A stretch of 64,000 nucleotides of DNA from contig JAFKKF010000012.1 in NCBI GenBank assembly GCA_017305635.1, positions 124,001 to 188,000 on the forward strand, given 5' to 3'. The notes below the pieces were generated by a model that saw nothing but the letters and a program-made list of their open reading frames with translations, made no database searches and was not told where the DNA came from. This document shows positions 10,881 through 19,894 of the stretch, piece by piece. Source of the stretch: Hyphomicrobiales bacterium (lineage in GTDB: Bacteria > Pseudomonadota > Alphaproteobacteria > Rhizobiales > Kaistiaceae). A program made the translations under genes and the position numbers. How positions within the stretch are numbered: position 1 is the first letter of the stretch; every line of letters starts with the position of its first letter.

Positions 10881-10958
10881 GAGAAACACGTTGTTGCGCC
10901 ATTTTCGTGTAGCATGCCGCAGCATCGACCGCAATATTCGCGATACATCGTGTTTCTC
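10881..10958. promoter_or_regulatory. Inverted operator-like sites between cupin and tetR genes
   Basis: GAGAAACACG at 10881-10890 and its exact inverse CGTGTTTCTC at 10949-10958 flank the divergent promoter region. Each also has internal dyad symmetry (AACACGTTGTT, and ACATCGTGT on the other side), the shape expected for TetR-family operators. The left copy lies just upstream of the cupin start and the right copy just before the tetR ATG, so both genes could be repressed. Confidence 0.55.
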
Positions 10959-10965
10959 TAAATTC

Positions 10966-11556
10966 ATGAGCCGCTCCGGTTCCCGTACCTATCGAATGAC
11001 GAAGCGCGCGGACCTGCAGGCCGGGACGCGCCAGCGCATTGTCGATGCCGCCATCGAGCTCCACCGCACGATCGGACCGGCCGCCACGACCATGACCGAC
11101 ATTGCCGAAAAAGCCGGCATCGGAAGGGTAACGCTCTACCGCCACTTCGCCGACGAGATGGCTCTCTCCCGCGCCTGCAGCGGGCACTACATGACGGTGA
11201 ACCCGCTGCCCGTACTGATCGCACCAAACGCGCGCGGGTCGCCGCTGAAGCTCCTGCGTGCGGGGCTGCAGGCCGCGTATGCCTATCATCGGGCCAATGA
11301 GGCGATGTTCGGCCACGTCATGGCGGATGCGCGCGACCATCCGGTCATGGCGCCCTACCATGCGCATTGGCAGCAACAGGCCGAGGCCCTTGCCGCCCTC
11401 TTCAGCCGGTCACGCGTGGATCATCTAGTCGCGGGGATCGGGCTCGCCGTCACCTTCGATACATGGCAGATGCTCGCCCGCAGACAGGGGCTCAGCGATA
11501 GCGAGGCGGCCGAACTCATGTCCCGCCTTGCCTGCCCCTGCGCGGGGGCGGACTAG
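10966..11556 (+). CDS. TetR/AcrR-family transcriptional regulator
   Basis: A 196-residue repressor-like protein. The N-terminal HTH is clear: TTMTDIAEKAGIGRVTLYRH near residues 43-62. The ligand-binding C-terminal half is poorly conserved, as usual. The ATG at 10966 (MSRSGSRTYRMTKRAD) is used; an internal ATG eleven codons later is also possible. The gene is divergent from the cupin gene, and operator-like inverted sites lie between them, which suggests autoregulation plus control of the cupin gene. The inducer is unknown. Confidence 0.88.
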   Translation: MSRSGSRTYRMTKRADLQAGTRQRIVDAAIELHRTIGPAATTMTDIAEKAGIGRVTLYRHFADEMALSRACSGHYMTVNPLPVLIAPNARGSPLKLLRAGLQAAYAYHRANEAMFGHVMADARDHPVMAPYHAHWQQQAEALAALFSRSRVDHLVAGIGLAVTFDTWQMLARRQGLSDSEAAELMSRLACPCAGAD

Positions 11557-11698
11557 GGCGCGGTCCGAGTGGCCCGTTGCGCCGGACATTGGCGCTCGTC
11601 ATGCCCTGGCATGACCAGCGGGGGCGTGGCGCCCGGCGACTATCATCCCGCCGGCGATGGCCCTACAACGCCGCCATCCCAAGAACGGTGATCTCGCA

Positions 11699-14341
11699 AT
11701 GAAGAACGACCCCGTGACCGTCCGCCTCGCCGATTACCGTCCGCCCGATTTCCTCATCGACCGGGTGGAGCTCGATTTCCAGCTCGACCGCAAGCGCACG
11801 CGGGTGACCGCGTGGCTGGCGATGCGGCCGAACCCGGCCGGATCGGGCACGCGGCGGCTGGAGCTCGGCGGCGACGAGCTGACCCTCGTCTCGCTGAAGC
11901 TCGACGGGATCGACCTGCCGGCGGATCGCTACCGGGCGACGCCGGAGAAGCTGATCGTCGAGGACGTGCCGGCGGGCCCCTTCGCGGTGGAGATCGTCAC
12001 CGAGATCGCGCCCGCGGCGAACACCAAGCTGATGGGGCTCTACCGCTCGGGCAGCGCCTATTGCACGCAATGCGAGGCGGAGGGCTTCCGGCGGATCACC
12101 TATTTCCTCGACCGGCCGGACGTGCTCGCGATCTACACGACACGGATCGAGGCGGAGAAGGCGGAAGCGCCGGTGCTGCTCGCGAATGGCAACCGGAAGG
12201 AGGCCGGCGACATTCCCGGCACCGGCCGCCACTACGCCATCTGGCACGACCCGTTCCCGAAGCCGGCCTATCTCTTCGCGCTGGTCGCGGGCGACCTCGG
12301 CCTGATCGAGGACAGCTTCACCACCATTTCCGGGCGCAAGGTCGCGCTGCAGATCTGGTGCGAGCACGGGCGCGAGGCGCGCTGCGCCTATGCGATGGAT
12401 TCGCTGAAGCGCTCCATGCGCTGGGACGAGAGGGCCTTCGGCCGCGAATACGACCTCGACATCTTCATGATCGTCGCCGTCTCGGACTTCAACATGGGGG
12501 CGATGGAGAACAAGGGCCTCAACATCTTCAACGACAAGTACGTGCTCGCCGACGGCGACACGGCGACCGACTTCGATTTCGCCCATGTCGAGGGCGTCAT
12601 CGCGCATGAATATTTCCACAACTGGACGGGCAACCGCATCACCTGCCGCGACTGGTTCCAGCTCTGCCTGAAGGAAGGGCTGACGGTCTGGCGCGACCAG
12701 GAATTCTCCTCCGACATGCGCTCGCGCCCGGTGAAGCGGATCAGCGACGTGCGCACCCTCATGGCGCGCCAGTTCCCGGAGGATGGCGGGCCGCTCGCCC
12801 ATCCAGTGCGGCCCGAGGTCTATGCCGAGATCAACAACTTCTACACGGCGACGGTCTACGAGAAGGGCGCCGAGATCGTTGGCATGCTGAAGACGCTCCT
12901 CGGCGCGAACGGCTTCCGCGCCGGCATGGACCTCTATTTCCGGCGCCATGACGGGCAGGCGGTGACGATCGAGGATTTCCTCGCCGCCTTCGCCGACGCG
13001 ACGGGCAAGGACCTTTCGCAGTTCAAGCTCTGGTACGCGCAGGCCGGTACGCCGGAGCTCGACGCGCAGGGCGAATACGACGCGCGGGCGAAGACCTACA
13101 CCCTCCGCCTCGCGCAGCAGACCGCGCCGACGCCCGGCCAGCCGGTGAAGCAGGCGCTGCACATCCCCGTCCGCTTCGGCCTCGTCGGGCCGAACGGCGC
13201 CGACCTCTCCTATGAGCGGGCGGAGGGCGCGACGATCGAGGGGGACGTCATCCACCTGACCGATGCCAGCCAGACGGTGACCTTCCACGGCGTGTCGTCG
13301 CCACCGGTCCCATCCCTCCTCCGCGGGTTCTCGGCGCCGGTGAAGCTTGCCGTCGGCCTCTCGGCCGACGACCTCCTCTTCCTGCTCCGCACCGATGCCG
13401 ATCCGTTCAATCGCTGGCAGGCGGCGCAGATGCTGGCGAGCCGCGACCTGATCGCGGCGACCAGGGCCGTCCGCAATGGCGAGCCGCGGCACCATGACCC
13501 GAAACTTGCCGAGGCCTTCGGCGCCGTCGCCGCGGACGAGGCGCTGGAGCCCGCCTTCCGCGCCCTCGTCCTGCAGCTCCCGGGCGAAGCCGACATCGCC
13601 CGCGAGATCGGCCGCGACGTCGACCCCGATGCCATTGCCGCGGCGCGGCGCGGACTGCGCGCGACCATCGCGGCGCGTGCCGCCAGCACGCTGGAGAAGG
13701 TCGCCGCGCGGATGAGCCAGGCGGGTGCGTTCTCGCCGGACGCCGCCGCGGCGGGACGGCGCGCGCTTGCCAATACGGCCTTCGACCTGCTCGTGGCGGG
13801 CGGAGGCCGCGAGGCCATCGATGCGGTAGTCCGCCGCTTCCACGCGGCCGACAACATGACCGACCGGCTGGCGGCGCTCTCCACCCTTGCCCATGCGGCC
13901 CTGCCGGAGCGCGTCGCCGCGCTCGCCGCCTTCCACGACCGCTATCGCGCCGACCCGCTGGTGCTCGACAAGTGGCTGACGCTGGAGGCGACCGTGCCGG
14001 CGCCGGAGACGCTGGAGCGCGTGCGCGCGCTGATGGCCGACCCGGCCTTCTCAACGAGCAACCCCAACCGGCTGCGGGCGCTGGTCGGCGGCTTTGCCAG
14101 CGGCAACCAGACCCAGTTCAACCGGACGGACGGCGCGGGATACGACTTCCTCGCCGGCTTCGTCGCCAGCCTCGACGAGCGCAATCCCCAGACCGCGGCG
14201 CGCCTGCTGATCAGCTTCCGCTCCTGGCGGGCGCTGGAGCCCGGGCGGCGGGCGCTGGCCGAGGCGGCGCTGCGGCGCCTGGCGGACAAGCCGGACCTCT
14301 CGCCGGACAGCCGGGACATCGTCACCCGCACTCTGGCCTAG
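11699..14341 (+). CDS. pepN: Aminopeptidase N (M1 family)
   Basis: A cytosolic zinc aminopeptidase of 880 residues, the usual length of bacterial PepN, that trims N-terminal residues from peptides. The substrate-anchoring GAMEN motif is at residues 267-271. The zinc site HEYFH begins at residue 303, with the third ligand in LKEGLTVWRDQEF. The start at 11699 (MKNDPVTVRLADYRPPDF) is preferred over 11657 because it has a GGTGA upstream and matches family N-termini. It is a single gene followed by an unrelated XRE/SulP pair. Confidence 0.96.
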   Translation: MKNDPVTVRLADYRPPDFLIDRVELDFQLDRKRTRVTAWLAMRPNPAGSGTRRLELGGDELTLVSLKLDGIDLPADRYRATPEKLIVEDVPAGPFAVEIVTEIAPAANTKLMGLYRSGSAYCTQCEAEGFRRITYFLDRPDVLAIYTTRIEAEKAEAPVLLANGNRKEAGDIPGTGRHYAIWHDPFPKPAYLFALVAGDLGLIEDSFTTISGRKVALQIWCEHGREARCAYAMDSLKRSMRWDERAFGREYDLDIFMIVAVSDFNMGAMENKGLNIFNDKYVLADGDTATDFDFAHVEGVIAHEYFHNWTGNRITCRDWFQLCLKEGLTVWRDQEFSSDMRSRPVKRISDVRTLMARQFPEDGGPLAHPVRPEVYAEINNFYTATVYEKGAEIVGMLKTLLGANGFRAGMDLYFRRHDGQAVTIEDFLAAFADATGKDLSQFKLWYAQAGTPELDAQGEYDARAKTYTLRLAQQTAPTPGQPVKQALHIPVRFGLVGPNGADLSYERAEGATIEGDVIHLTDASQTVTFHGVSSPPVPSLLRGFSAPVKLAVGLSADDLLFLLRTDADPFNRWQAAQMLASRDLIAATRAVRNGEPRHHDPKLAEAFGAVAADEALEPAFRALVLQLPGEADIAREIGRDVDPDAIAAARRGLRATIAARAASTLEKVAARMSQAGAFSPDAAAAGRRALANTAFDLLVAGGGREAIDAVVRRFHAADNMTDRLAALSTLAHAALPERVAALAAFHDRYRADPLVLDKWLTLEATVPAPETLERVRALMADPAFSTSNPNRLRALVGGFASGNQTQFNRTDGAGYDFLAGFVASLDERNPQTAARLLISFRSWRALEPGRRALAEAALRRLADKPDLSPDSRDIVTRTLA

Positions 14342-14381
14342 AGGCCAAGTGGGGCACTAAGTCGCAATATAAAGGCACCAT

Positions 14382-14418
14382 ACCTCGTAATTGATGGTTT
14401 TGACATCATCATCGAGGT
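14382..14418. promoter_or_regulatory. Imperfect inverted repeat before the XRE-sulP genes
   Basis: ACCTCGTAATTGATG (14382-14396) is imperfectly inverted as CATCATCATCGAGGT (14404-14418), with 11 of 15 positions matching across a short spacer. It is 27-63 bp upstream of the XRE ATG, a plausible autoregulatory site for that protein. The surrounding DNA is AT-rich and probably contains the promoter. Confidence 0.4.
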
Positions 14419-14444
14419 TTGATACATGGAGGGCGAGAATCGCC

Positions 14445-14699
14445 ATGATCACCGCTGCCCAAATGCGCGCCGCCCGGGCGCTGCTCGGCATCGACCAGCG
14501 CCAGCTGGCCGAGATGGCCGGCATTTCCCTGCCGACGATCCAGCGGATGGAAGCGAGCGAGGGCACCGTGCGCGGCGTCGTCGATACGCTCACCAAGGTC
14601 GTGGCCGCGCTCGACCAGGCCGGTGTCGAGCTGATCGGCGACAACGCCGTCAGCCATGGCGGCGGCCGGGGCGTGCGCCTGAAGAGCCCGCCAGACTGA
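14445..14699 (+). CDS. Small XRE/Cro-family HTH regulator
   Basis: An 84-residue DNA-binding protein that is almost entirely one helix-turn-helix domain (ALLGIDQRQLAEMAGISLPT, then IQRMEAS). It has no effector domain. The ATG at 14445 has GGAGGG eleven bases upstream. It ends 20 bp before the SulP transporter on the same strand, so it is probably co-transcribed and may regulate that operon, perhaps through the inverted repeat just upstream. Confidence 0.85.
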   Translation: MITAAQMRAARALLGIDQRQLAEMAGISLPTIQRMEASEGTVRGVVDTLTKVVAALDQAGVELIGDNAVSHGGGRGVRLKSPPD

Positions 14700-14719
14700 C
14701 CAATCGCCGAGCAAATGCC

Positions 14720-16462
14720 ATGGTTGCACAAGCCGCCCGCCCGAGCTTCATCGACCTCTACACGCCCAAGCTCTTCACCGTCCTCAGGGAAGGCTACGGC
14801 ATCGACGGCCTGAAGGCCGACACGCTTTCCGGCCTGACGGTGGCGATCGTCGCGCTGCCGCTGTCGATGGCCATCGCCATCGCCTCCGGCGTCAGCCCCG
14901 AGCGCGGGCTCTATGCCTCGATCTTCGGCGGCTTCATCGTCTCCGCGCTCGGCGGCAGCCGCTTTCAGATCGGCGGGCCGGCCGGCGCCTTCATCGTCCT
15001 CGTCGCCGCGACCGGGCGGACCTACGGGCTCGACGGGCTGCTGCTCGCGACCTTCCTTTCCGGCATCTTCATGATGCTGATCGGGCTGCTGAGGATCGGC
15101 ACCTTCATCAAGTACATCCCCTATCCGGTGACCGTCGGCTTCACCTCCGGCATCGCGATCATCATCTTTTCCAGCCAGATCAAGGACCTCCTCGGCCTGA
15201 CGCTGGCGGTTCCCGAGCCGGGCGCGCTGGTGCCGAAGCTGGAGGTGCTGTGGCAGGCGCTGCCGACCTTCAGCCTCGCCGCCTTCTGCATCGCCGTCGC
15301 CTCGATCGCGATCATCGTCGCGCTCCGCCTGACGCGGCCGCGCTGGCCGGGCTTCCTCATCGCGGTGGTGCTGACGACGCTTGCCGCGGCGCTGCTTACG
15401 CTGCCTGCCGAGACCATCGGCTCGCGCTTCGGCGGCATTCCCCAGTCGCTCCCGCTGCCGCACCTGCCCGACCTTTCCTGGAGCCGGATCATGGAGGTGC
15501 TGCCCTCGGCGCTCTCCTTCACCCTCCTCGGCTCCATCGAGAGCCTGCTCTCGGCAGTGGTGGCGGATTCGATGACCGGCCGGCGGCACCGCTCCAATGC
15601 GGAACTGGTGGCCCAGGGCATCGCCAACATCGTTTCCTCCCTCTTCGGCGGCATCTGCGTGACCGGCACTATCGCGCGCACCGCGACCAACGTGCGCGCC
15701 GGCGCCCGCGGCCCGGTTTCGGGCATGCTGCACTCGGTCTTCGTGCTCCTCTTCATGCTCGTCGCGGCGCCCTTCGCCAGCTACATCCCGCTCGCCGCGC
15801 TCGCCGGCATCCTTGCGGTGGTGTGCTGGAACATGGCCGAGCGCCGGCAGTTCGCGACGCTCCTCCGCAGCTCGTGGGGCGACGCCATCGTGCTCCTCGT
15901 CACCTTCCTGCTCGTCGTCTTCCGCGACCTCAGCGAGGGCATCATCGCCGGCTTCCTGATCGGCACGCTTCTCTTCGTGCATCGCATGGCCCAGACCGTC
16001 GCCGTCGAGGCGCAGGTGCCCGACTTCGGCGAGGACGTGGCCGACAGCGCCGGCAACGGCGCGCGGCGGCCCTATGATCCGGCCACGGCGACGGACAGGG
16101 ACGTCGTCGTCTATCGCATCACCGGCGCCTTCTTCTTCGGCGCGGCGGCAAGCGTCTCCGCCGTGCTCGACCGGCTCGGCGAACATCCGAAGGCCTATGT
16201 CGTCGATTTCTCGGCTGTCCCGCTCGTCGACTCGACCGCGGTCGCGGCCGTGAAGTCCTTCGCCGAGAAGGCCAACCGGGGGCGCGCGGCGGTGTTCCTT
16301 TCGGGCGCCTCGCCGGCGATCCGCAAGGCGCTGCTCGCCCACGGCGTGCGCCCGCCGCTCGTCGAGTACCGCGGCGACATCGGCGAGGCGCTGGCCGCAG
16401 CGCACGAGGCGGCCGCGAGCCCGGCGCCGCCGCTGGCGATTGTGGCCTCCGGGACTCACTGA
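14720..16462 (+). CDS. SulP-family inorganic anion transporter with STAS domain
   Basis: An inner-membrane transporter of 580 residues. The N-terminal SulP core has ten or more hydrophobic segments, starting with GLTVAIVALPLSMAIAIASG and GRFQIGGPAGAF-like sequence (GSRFQIGGPAGAFIVLV). The cytosolic C-terminus from about residue 455 is a STAS domain (FSAVPLVDSTAVAAVKSF). Substrates of the family include sulfate, bicarbonate and dicarboxylates; none can be chosen here. No carbonic anhydrase or sulfate assimilation gene is adjacent. The ATG at 14720 (MVAQAARPSFIDLYTPK) is used; the longer open frame upstream runs through the XRE gene and is a shadow. Confidence 0.92.
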   Translation: MVAQAARPSFIDLYTPKLFTVLREGYGIDGLKADTLSGLTVAIVALPLSMAIAIASGVSPERGLYASIFGGFIVSALGGSRFQIGGPAGAFIVLVAATGRTYGLDGLLLATFLSGIFMMLIGLLRIGTFIKYIPYPVTVGFTSGIAIIIFSSQIKDLLGLTLAVPEPGALVPKLEVLWQALPTFSLAAFCIAVASIAIIVALRLTRPRWPGFLIAVVLTTLAAALLTLPAETIGSRFGGIPQSLPLPHLPDLSWSRIMEVLPSALSFTLLGSIESLLSAVVADSMTGRRHRSNAELVAQGIANIVSSLFGGICVTGTIARTATNVRAGARGPVSGMLHSVFVLLFMLVAAPFASYIPLAALAGILAVVCWNMAERRQFATLLRSSWGDAIVLLVTFLLVVFRDLSEGIIAGFLIGTLLFVHRMAQTVAVEAQVPDFGEDVADSAGNGARRPYDPATATDRDVVVYRITGAFFFGAAASVSAVLDRLGEHPKAYVVDFSAVPLVDSTAVAAVKSFAEKANRGRAAVFLSGASPAIRKALLAHGVRPPLVEYRGDIGEALAAAHEAAASPAPPLAIVASGTH

Positions 16463-16583
16463 GCCGCCGGTTAACGATCCGTTCACGATCGACTCTGGAC
16501 AAGCCGATTCGCGTCGATTCAAATGCAGTGATTCGGGTGTGCGGTGTCCCGGATCGTTCAGCAGGAAAATCGGAGGGGGCCGC

Positions 16584-18941
16584 ATGGCGCGGGCCGAGGC
16601 GGCGAAGCCGTCTGTCGCCAGGCAATTGTCTTTTTCGAGGCTTCGTCTCCCTCGCCGGGCCGCCATTACGGGGCACGCACGGCTGATAGCGGAGCCGGCC
16701 TACCAGCGCCTGCTGGCGGCCGAGCCGTTCCTGCGCAAGCTCATCCCGATCCTCATCGTCATCTTCCTGATGATCGTCGGCGCGGCGCGCTTCGTCGAGC
16801 TCTACCAGCTCAAGATCGACCGGGAATACGACGCGCGCGAGTCCCTCGGCATGATCGCAACCGTGCTCTCCACGGCCATCGAGAAGGACGGCGCCGCGAT
16901 CACCGCCGACAGGCGCGACGACATCCTCAACCTCGTCGCGGCGACCCTGCAGCCGAGCGCCACCGGCGAGGGGCGCAGGATCTACGTCTCCGACGGCGAC
17001 GGCATGATCGTGGCGACCTCGCCGCGCGACCCGACGCAGGAGGACATGCCGCTGGTGCGCGTGATCGGCGAGGCGCAGCCGCTCACCATCTTCGGCGCGC
17101 GCGCGGGCGTCCTCGAGATCGGGCTCGTCGACGGCACGCAGGCGCTCGCCACCGTACGCAACCTCGACAACGGGCTCGGCTCGGTCGCCCTCGTCCAGCC
17201 GGTCTCCAACGTCTATGACGACTGGCGGGCGGACGTCTCGCTGAACGTCGCCATCTTCATCGGCACCAGCGCGATCCTGCTCGTCATCCTCTACGGCTAC
17301 TTCGCGCAGTCGACCCGCGCGGCGGAGGCCGACCGCATCTATACCGAGACGCAGCAGCGCTTCGAGACGGCGCTGGCGCGCGGACGCTGCGGCCTCCTCG
17401 ACTGGGACCTTTCGCGCGGGCGGATGTTCTGGTCGCGCTCCATGTTCGAGATACTCGGCATGGAATCGCGCGACGCCCTGGTCGGCTTCGGCGAGGTCAG
17501 CCGGCTGATCCACCCCGACGACGGCGACCTGATGGTGCTCGCCGAATCCCTCTACGCCGCCGGCGAGGCGACCGTCGACCGCATGTTCCGGATGAAGCAT
17601 GCCGACGGGCGCTGGGTGTGGCTCCGCGCCCGCGCCGAGCTCGTCGACCGCGACTCAGGCGAGCCGCACCTCATCGGCATCGCCGTGGACGTGACCGAGC
17701 AGATGAGGCTCGTGGAGCGGTCCAAGACCGCCGACATCCGCCTCCGCGATGCGATCGAGACGATCTCGGAAGCCTTCGTGCTGTGGGACGCCGAGAACCG
17801 CCTGGTCATGTGCAACTCGAAATACCAGCAGCTCCACGGCATGCCGGATTCGGTGCTCTCGACCGGCACGCCCTATGCCGAGGTGATCGCGGCGGGCCGC
17901 AAGCCGCTGGTGCGCTCGCAGGTGGTCTCCGAGGGCCGGCCCGAGGAAGGCGCGCGCTCCTTCGAGCTGCAGCTCGAGGACGGGCGCTGGCTGCAGATCA
18001 ACGAGCGGCGTACGAAGGATGGCGGCTTCGTCTCGGTCGGCACCGACATCACGCAGCTGAAGCGCCACGAGAGCAAGCTGATCGACGGCGAGCGGCGCCT
18101 GATGGCGACCATCGCGGACCTCCGCCAGTCGCGCCAGAAGCTCGAGATGCAGGCGCAGCAGCTGGTAGAGCTCGCCGACAAATATGCCGAGGAGAAGGAT
18201 CGCGCCGAGGATGCGAACCGGACGAAGTCCGAGTTCCTCGCCAATATCAGCCACGAACTGCGGACGCCGCTCAACGCCATCATCGGCTTCTCGGAGATCA
18301 TGCAGTCGGGCATGTTCGGCGACCTCGGCTCGCCCAAGTACCGCGAATACTGCCAGGACATCCACGACAGCGGGACGTACCTGCTCGGCGTCATCAACGA
18401 CATCCTCGACATGTCGCGGATCGAGGCGGGGCGGCTGGTGCTCGACCTCGAGGATCTGGTGCTCGACGACCTGGTCGATGAATCGATCCGGATCGTCAGC
18501 GCCCAGGCCGAGCAACAGAAGATCGAGGTGCGCTCGGAGGTCGGCAAGAACCTCCGCCTCAACGGCGATCGGCGCGCGATCAAGCAGATCATGCTGAACC
18601 TGCTCTCCAACGCGGTGAAGTTCACGCCCGCCGGCGGGCACATCACGGTGCGGGCGCGGACGACGCCGTCGGCCGTCACCTTCTCGGTGGAGGATACCGG
18701 CATCGGCATCCCGAAGGACGCGCTCCGCAAGCTCGGGCGGCCCTTCGAGCAGGTCGAGAACCAGTTCACCAAGAGCCATCGCGGCTCCGGCCTCGGCCTT
18801 GCGATCACCTCGTCGCTGGTCGCGCTCCATGGCGGCGCCATGCGCATCCGCTCGCGCGAGGGGCACGGGACGGTGGTTTCGGTGCGCCTGCCGGTGGCCG
18901 CGGGCACGGGCGTCGAGAGCGAGACGCAGAGCGCGGCCTGA
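16584..18941 (+). CDS. pleC: PleC-like membrane sensor histidine kinase with PAS domains
   Basis: A 785-residue kinase. Membrane helices lie at about 52-72 and 220-240 and bound a periplasmic sensor loop. Two PAS-type regions follow (IHPDDGDLMVLAESLY; DAIETISEAFVLWD), then a coiled region and HisKA with the phospho-acceptor His557 in NISHELRTPLNAIIGF. The HATPase has NLLSNAVKFTPAGG, DTGIGIP and GSGLGLAI. Similarity of the kinase core and the position beside glnE match PleC, the DivK kinase/phosphatase of alphaproteobacterial cell-cycle control; the name is inference. GGAGGGGG immediately upstream of the ATG at 16584 decides the start over a longer frame from 16440. Confidence 0.82.
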   Translation: MARAEAAKPSVARQLSFSRLRLPRRAAITGHARLIAEPAYQRLLAAEPFLRKLIPILIVIFLMIVGAARFVELYQLKIDREYDARESLGMIATVLSTAIEKDGAAITADRRDDILNLVAATLQPSATGEGRRIYVSDGDGMIVATSPRDPTQEDMPLVRVIGEAQPLTIFGARAGVLEIGLVDGTQALATVRNLDNGLGSVALVQPVSNVYDDWRADVSLNVAIFIGTSAILLVILYGYFAQSTRAAEADRIYTETQQRFETALARGRCGLLDWDLSRGRMFWSRSMFEILGMESRDALVGFGEVSRLIHPDDGDLMVLAESLYAAGEATVDRMFRMKHADGRWVWLRARAELVDRDSGEPHLIGIAVDVTEQMRLVERSKTADIRLRDAIETISEAFVLWDAENRLVMCNSKYQQLHGMPDSVLSTGTPYAEVIAAGRKPLVRSQVVSEGRPEEGARSFELQLEDGRWLQINERRTKDGGFVSVGTDITQLKRHESKLIDGERRLMATIADLRQSRQKLEMQAQQLVELADKYAEEKDRAEDANRTKSEFLANISHELRTPLNAIIGFSEIMQSGMFGDLGSPKYREYCQDIHDSGTYLLGVINDILDMSRIEAGRLVLDLEDLVLDDLVDESIRIVSAQAEQQKIEVRSEVGKNLRLNGDRRAIKQIMLNLLSNAVKFTPAGGHITVRARTTPSAVTFSVEDTGIGIPKDALRKLGRPFEQVENQFTKSHRGSGLGLAITSSLVALHGGAMRIRSREGHGTVVSVRLPVAAGTGVESETQSAA

Positions 18942-19003
18942 CCGTAGACGGTCCGCAAGGGAGAGTAACGTCAGCTATCGCGCTCCCCGCCGCGGCGGGC
19001 GAT

Positions 19004-19150
19004 ACCCCTCCCCTCCCGCAAGGGGAGGGCTGGTCGCTCCGGTCTCAGAGCCTCGTCTGGACATTCCAACATGAAGCGCGACGTCGACGCGCAATAGCCC
19101 TCCCCTTGCGGGAGGGCCGAAACCGGCTCTGCCGGTTTCGAGGAGGGGTG
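19004..19150. repeat. Two half copies of the family A repeat in swapped order
   Basis: The right half of the element (ACCCCTCC then CCCTCCCGCAAGGGGAGGGC, then TGGTCGC) occupies 19004-19031. The left half (AGCCCTCCCCTTGCGGGAGGG to AGGAGGGGTG) occupies 19096-19150. They are separated by 64 bp of unrelated sequence, so a full element appears permuted or two partial insertions adjoin. They lie between the convergent pleC-like and Gly-rich genes and could terminate both transcripts. Confidence 0.75.
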
Positions 19151-19180
19151 TTGAGCGAAACCTCCGGAGAGCGGTTCGCG

Positions 19181-19858
19181 CTACTGCGCCGGGCTGTTGC
19201 CGCCGTCGCCGCCGCCGCCACCTGCACCGGCGCCACCGCCCGAACCGCTACCGCCGCCGGCCGGGTTGTTCTCGCCACCGCCACCCGAGCCGCCACCTTC
19301 GCCGCCGCCGCCCTCGCCTTCACCGCCGGTGCCTTCTCCCTCACCGCCGCCGGTATCCAGCGTGTCGCAGAACTGCTTGAAGCCCTTCAGCGAGTCGGCG
19401 AGGCCGGTCTGCGGGAGCTCGATGTCGAGGCCGGTGCCCTTCAGTCTGATCGACTGCGCGCCGGCAAGGTGGTCGAGGATGGTCGTGTCCCAGGCGCTGG
19501 AATATTCCCAGCGCGACTCTTCCTGGTTGTAGCTGATGTCCGGATAGTAGGGTTCGCTCTCCTCGGACTTGCCGTTGACCGTGGTGGCGATGGTGAAGGT
19601 GGGCTGCTGATTCTGCGCGATGACCTCGCCGAGCGCCTTCACGTCGATGTCCGAGACGTATATGGCCCATTCATCCTCGGTCGAGCAGGTCATCAGGTAG
19701 GTATAGTGGGCCTCCGGATTGTCGGCTTGCGTCGAATCGGTGACGCCGAGGAAGCCGGCGGAGTCGTCATGGTCGAAGCGCCACTGCATCGGCCCTGCGG
19801 CATGCGCCGTGGCAAGCGGCAGGACAGTCAACAGGAGCGTCGCGTAGAGCTTCTTCAT
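19181..19858 (-). CDS. Exported protein with glycine-rich tail, function unknown
   Basis: A 225-residue protein. Residues 1-20 (MKKLYATLLLTVLPLATAHA) form a signal peptide. A folded domain of about 145 residues with scattered aromatic residues and two cysteines (MTCSTEDEW; KQFCDTL) follows. The last 55 residues are almost only Gly, with Glu, Ser and Ala (GGGEGEGTGGEGEGGGGEGG). The tail is low complexity and may be a flexible surface spacer or a repeat expansion. No family was recognised. The gene lies just after glnE on the minus strand, 36 bp away, and may be co-transcribed with it. Confidence 0.75.
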   Translation of the reverse strand: MKKLYATLLLTVLPLATAHAAGPMQWRFDHDDSAGFLGVTDSTQADNPEAHYTYLMTCSTEDEWAIYVSDIDVKALGEVIAQNQQPTFTIATTVNGKSEESEPYYPDISYNQEESRWEYSSAWDTTILDHLAGAQSIRLKGTGLDIELPQTGLADSLKGFKQFCDTLDTGGGEGEGTGGEGEGGGGEGGGSGGGGENNPAGGGSGSGGGAGAGGGGGDGGNSPAQ

Positions 19859-19894
19859 TTGCCGTTCCTCCGTCGGTAGGACGCCGGAACTATA

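Noticed and set aside
11663..13936. 757-codon minus-strand frame opposite pepN
   Set aside because: Shadow of a verified M1 aminopeptidase with intact GAMEN and HEXXH motifs.
14400..14428. TTGACA-17 bp-TACATG sigma70-like promoter before the XRE gene
   Set aside because: Its start point would fall at about 14435, downstream of the GGAGGG ribosome site at 14428-14433, so it cannot be the promoter of the message that uses that site.
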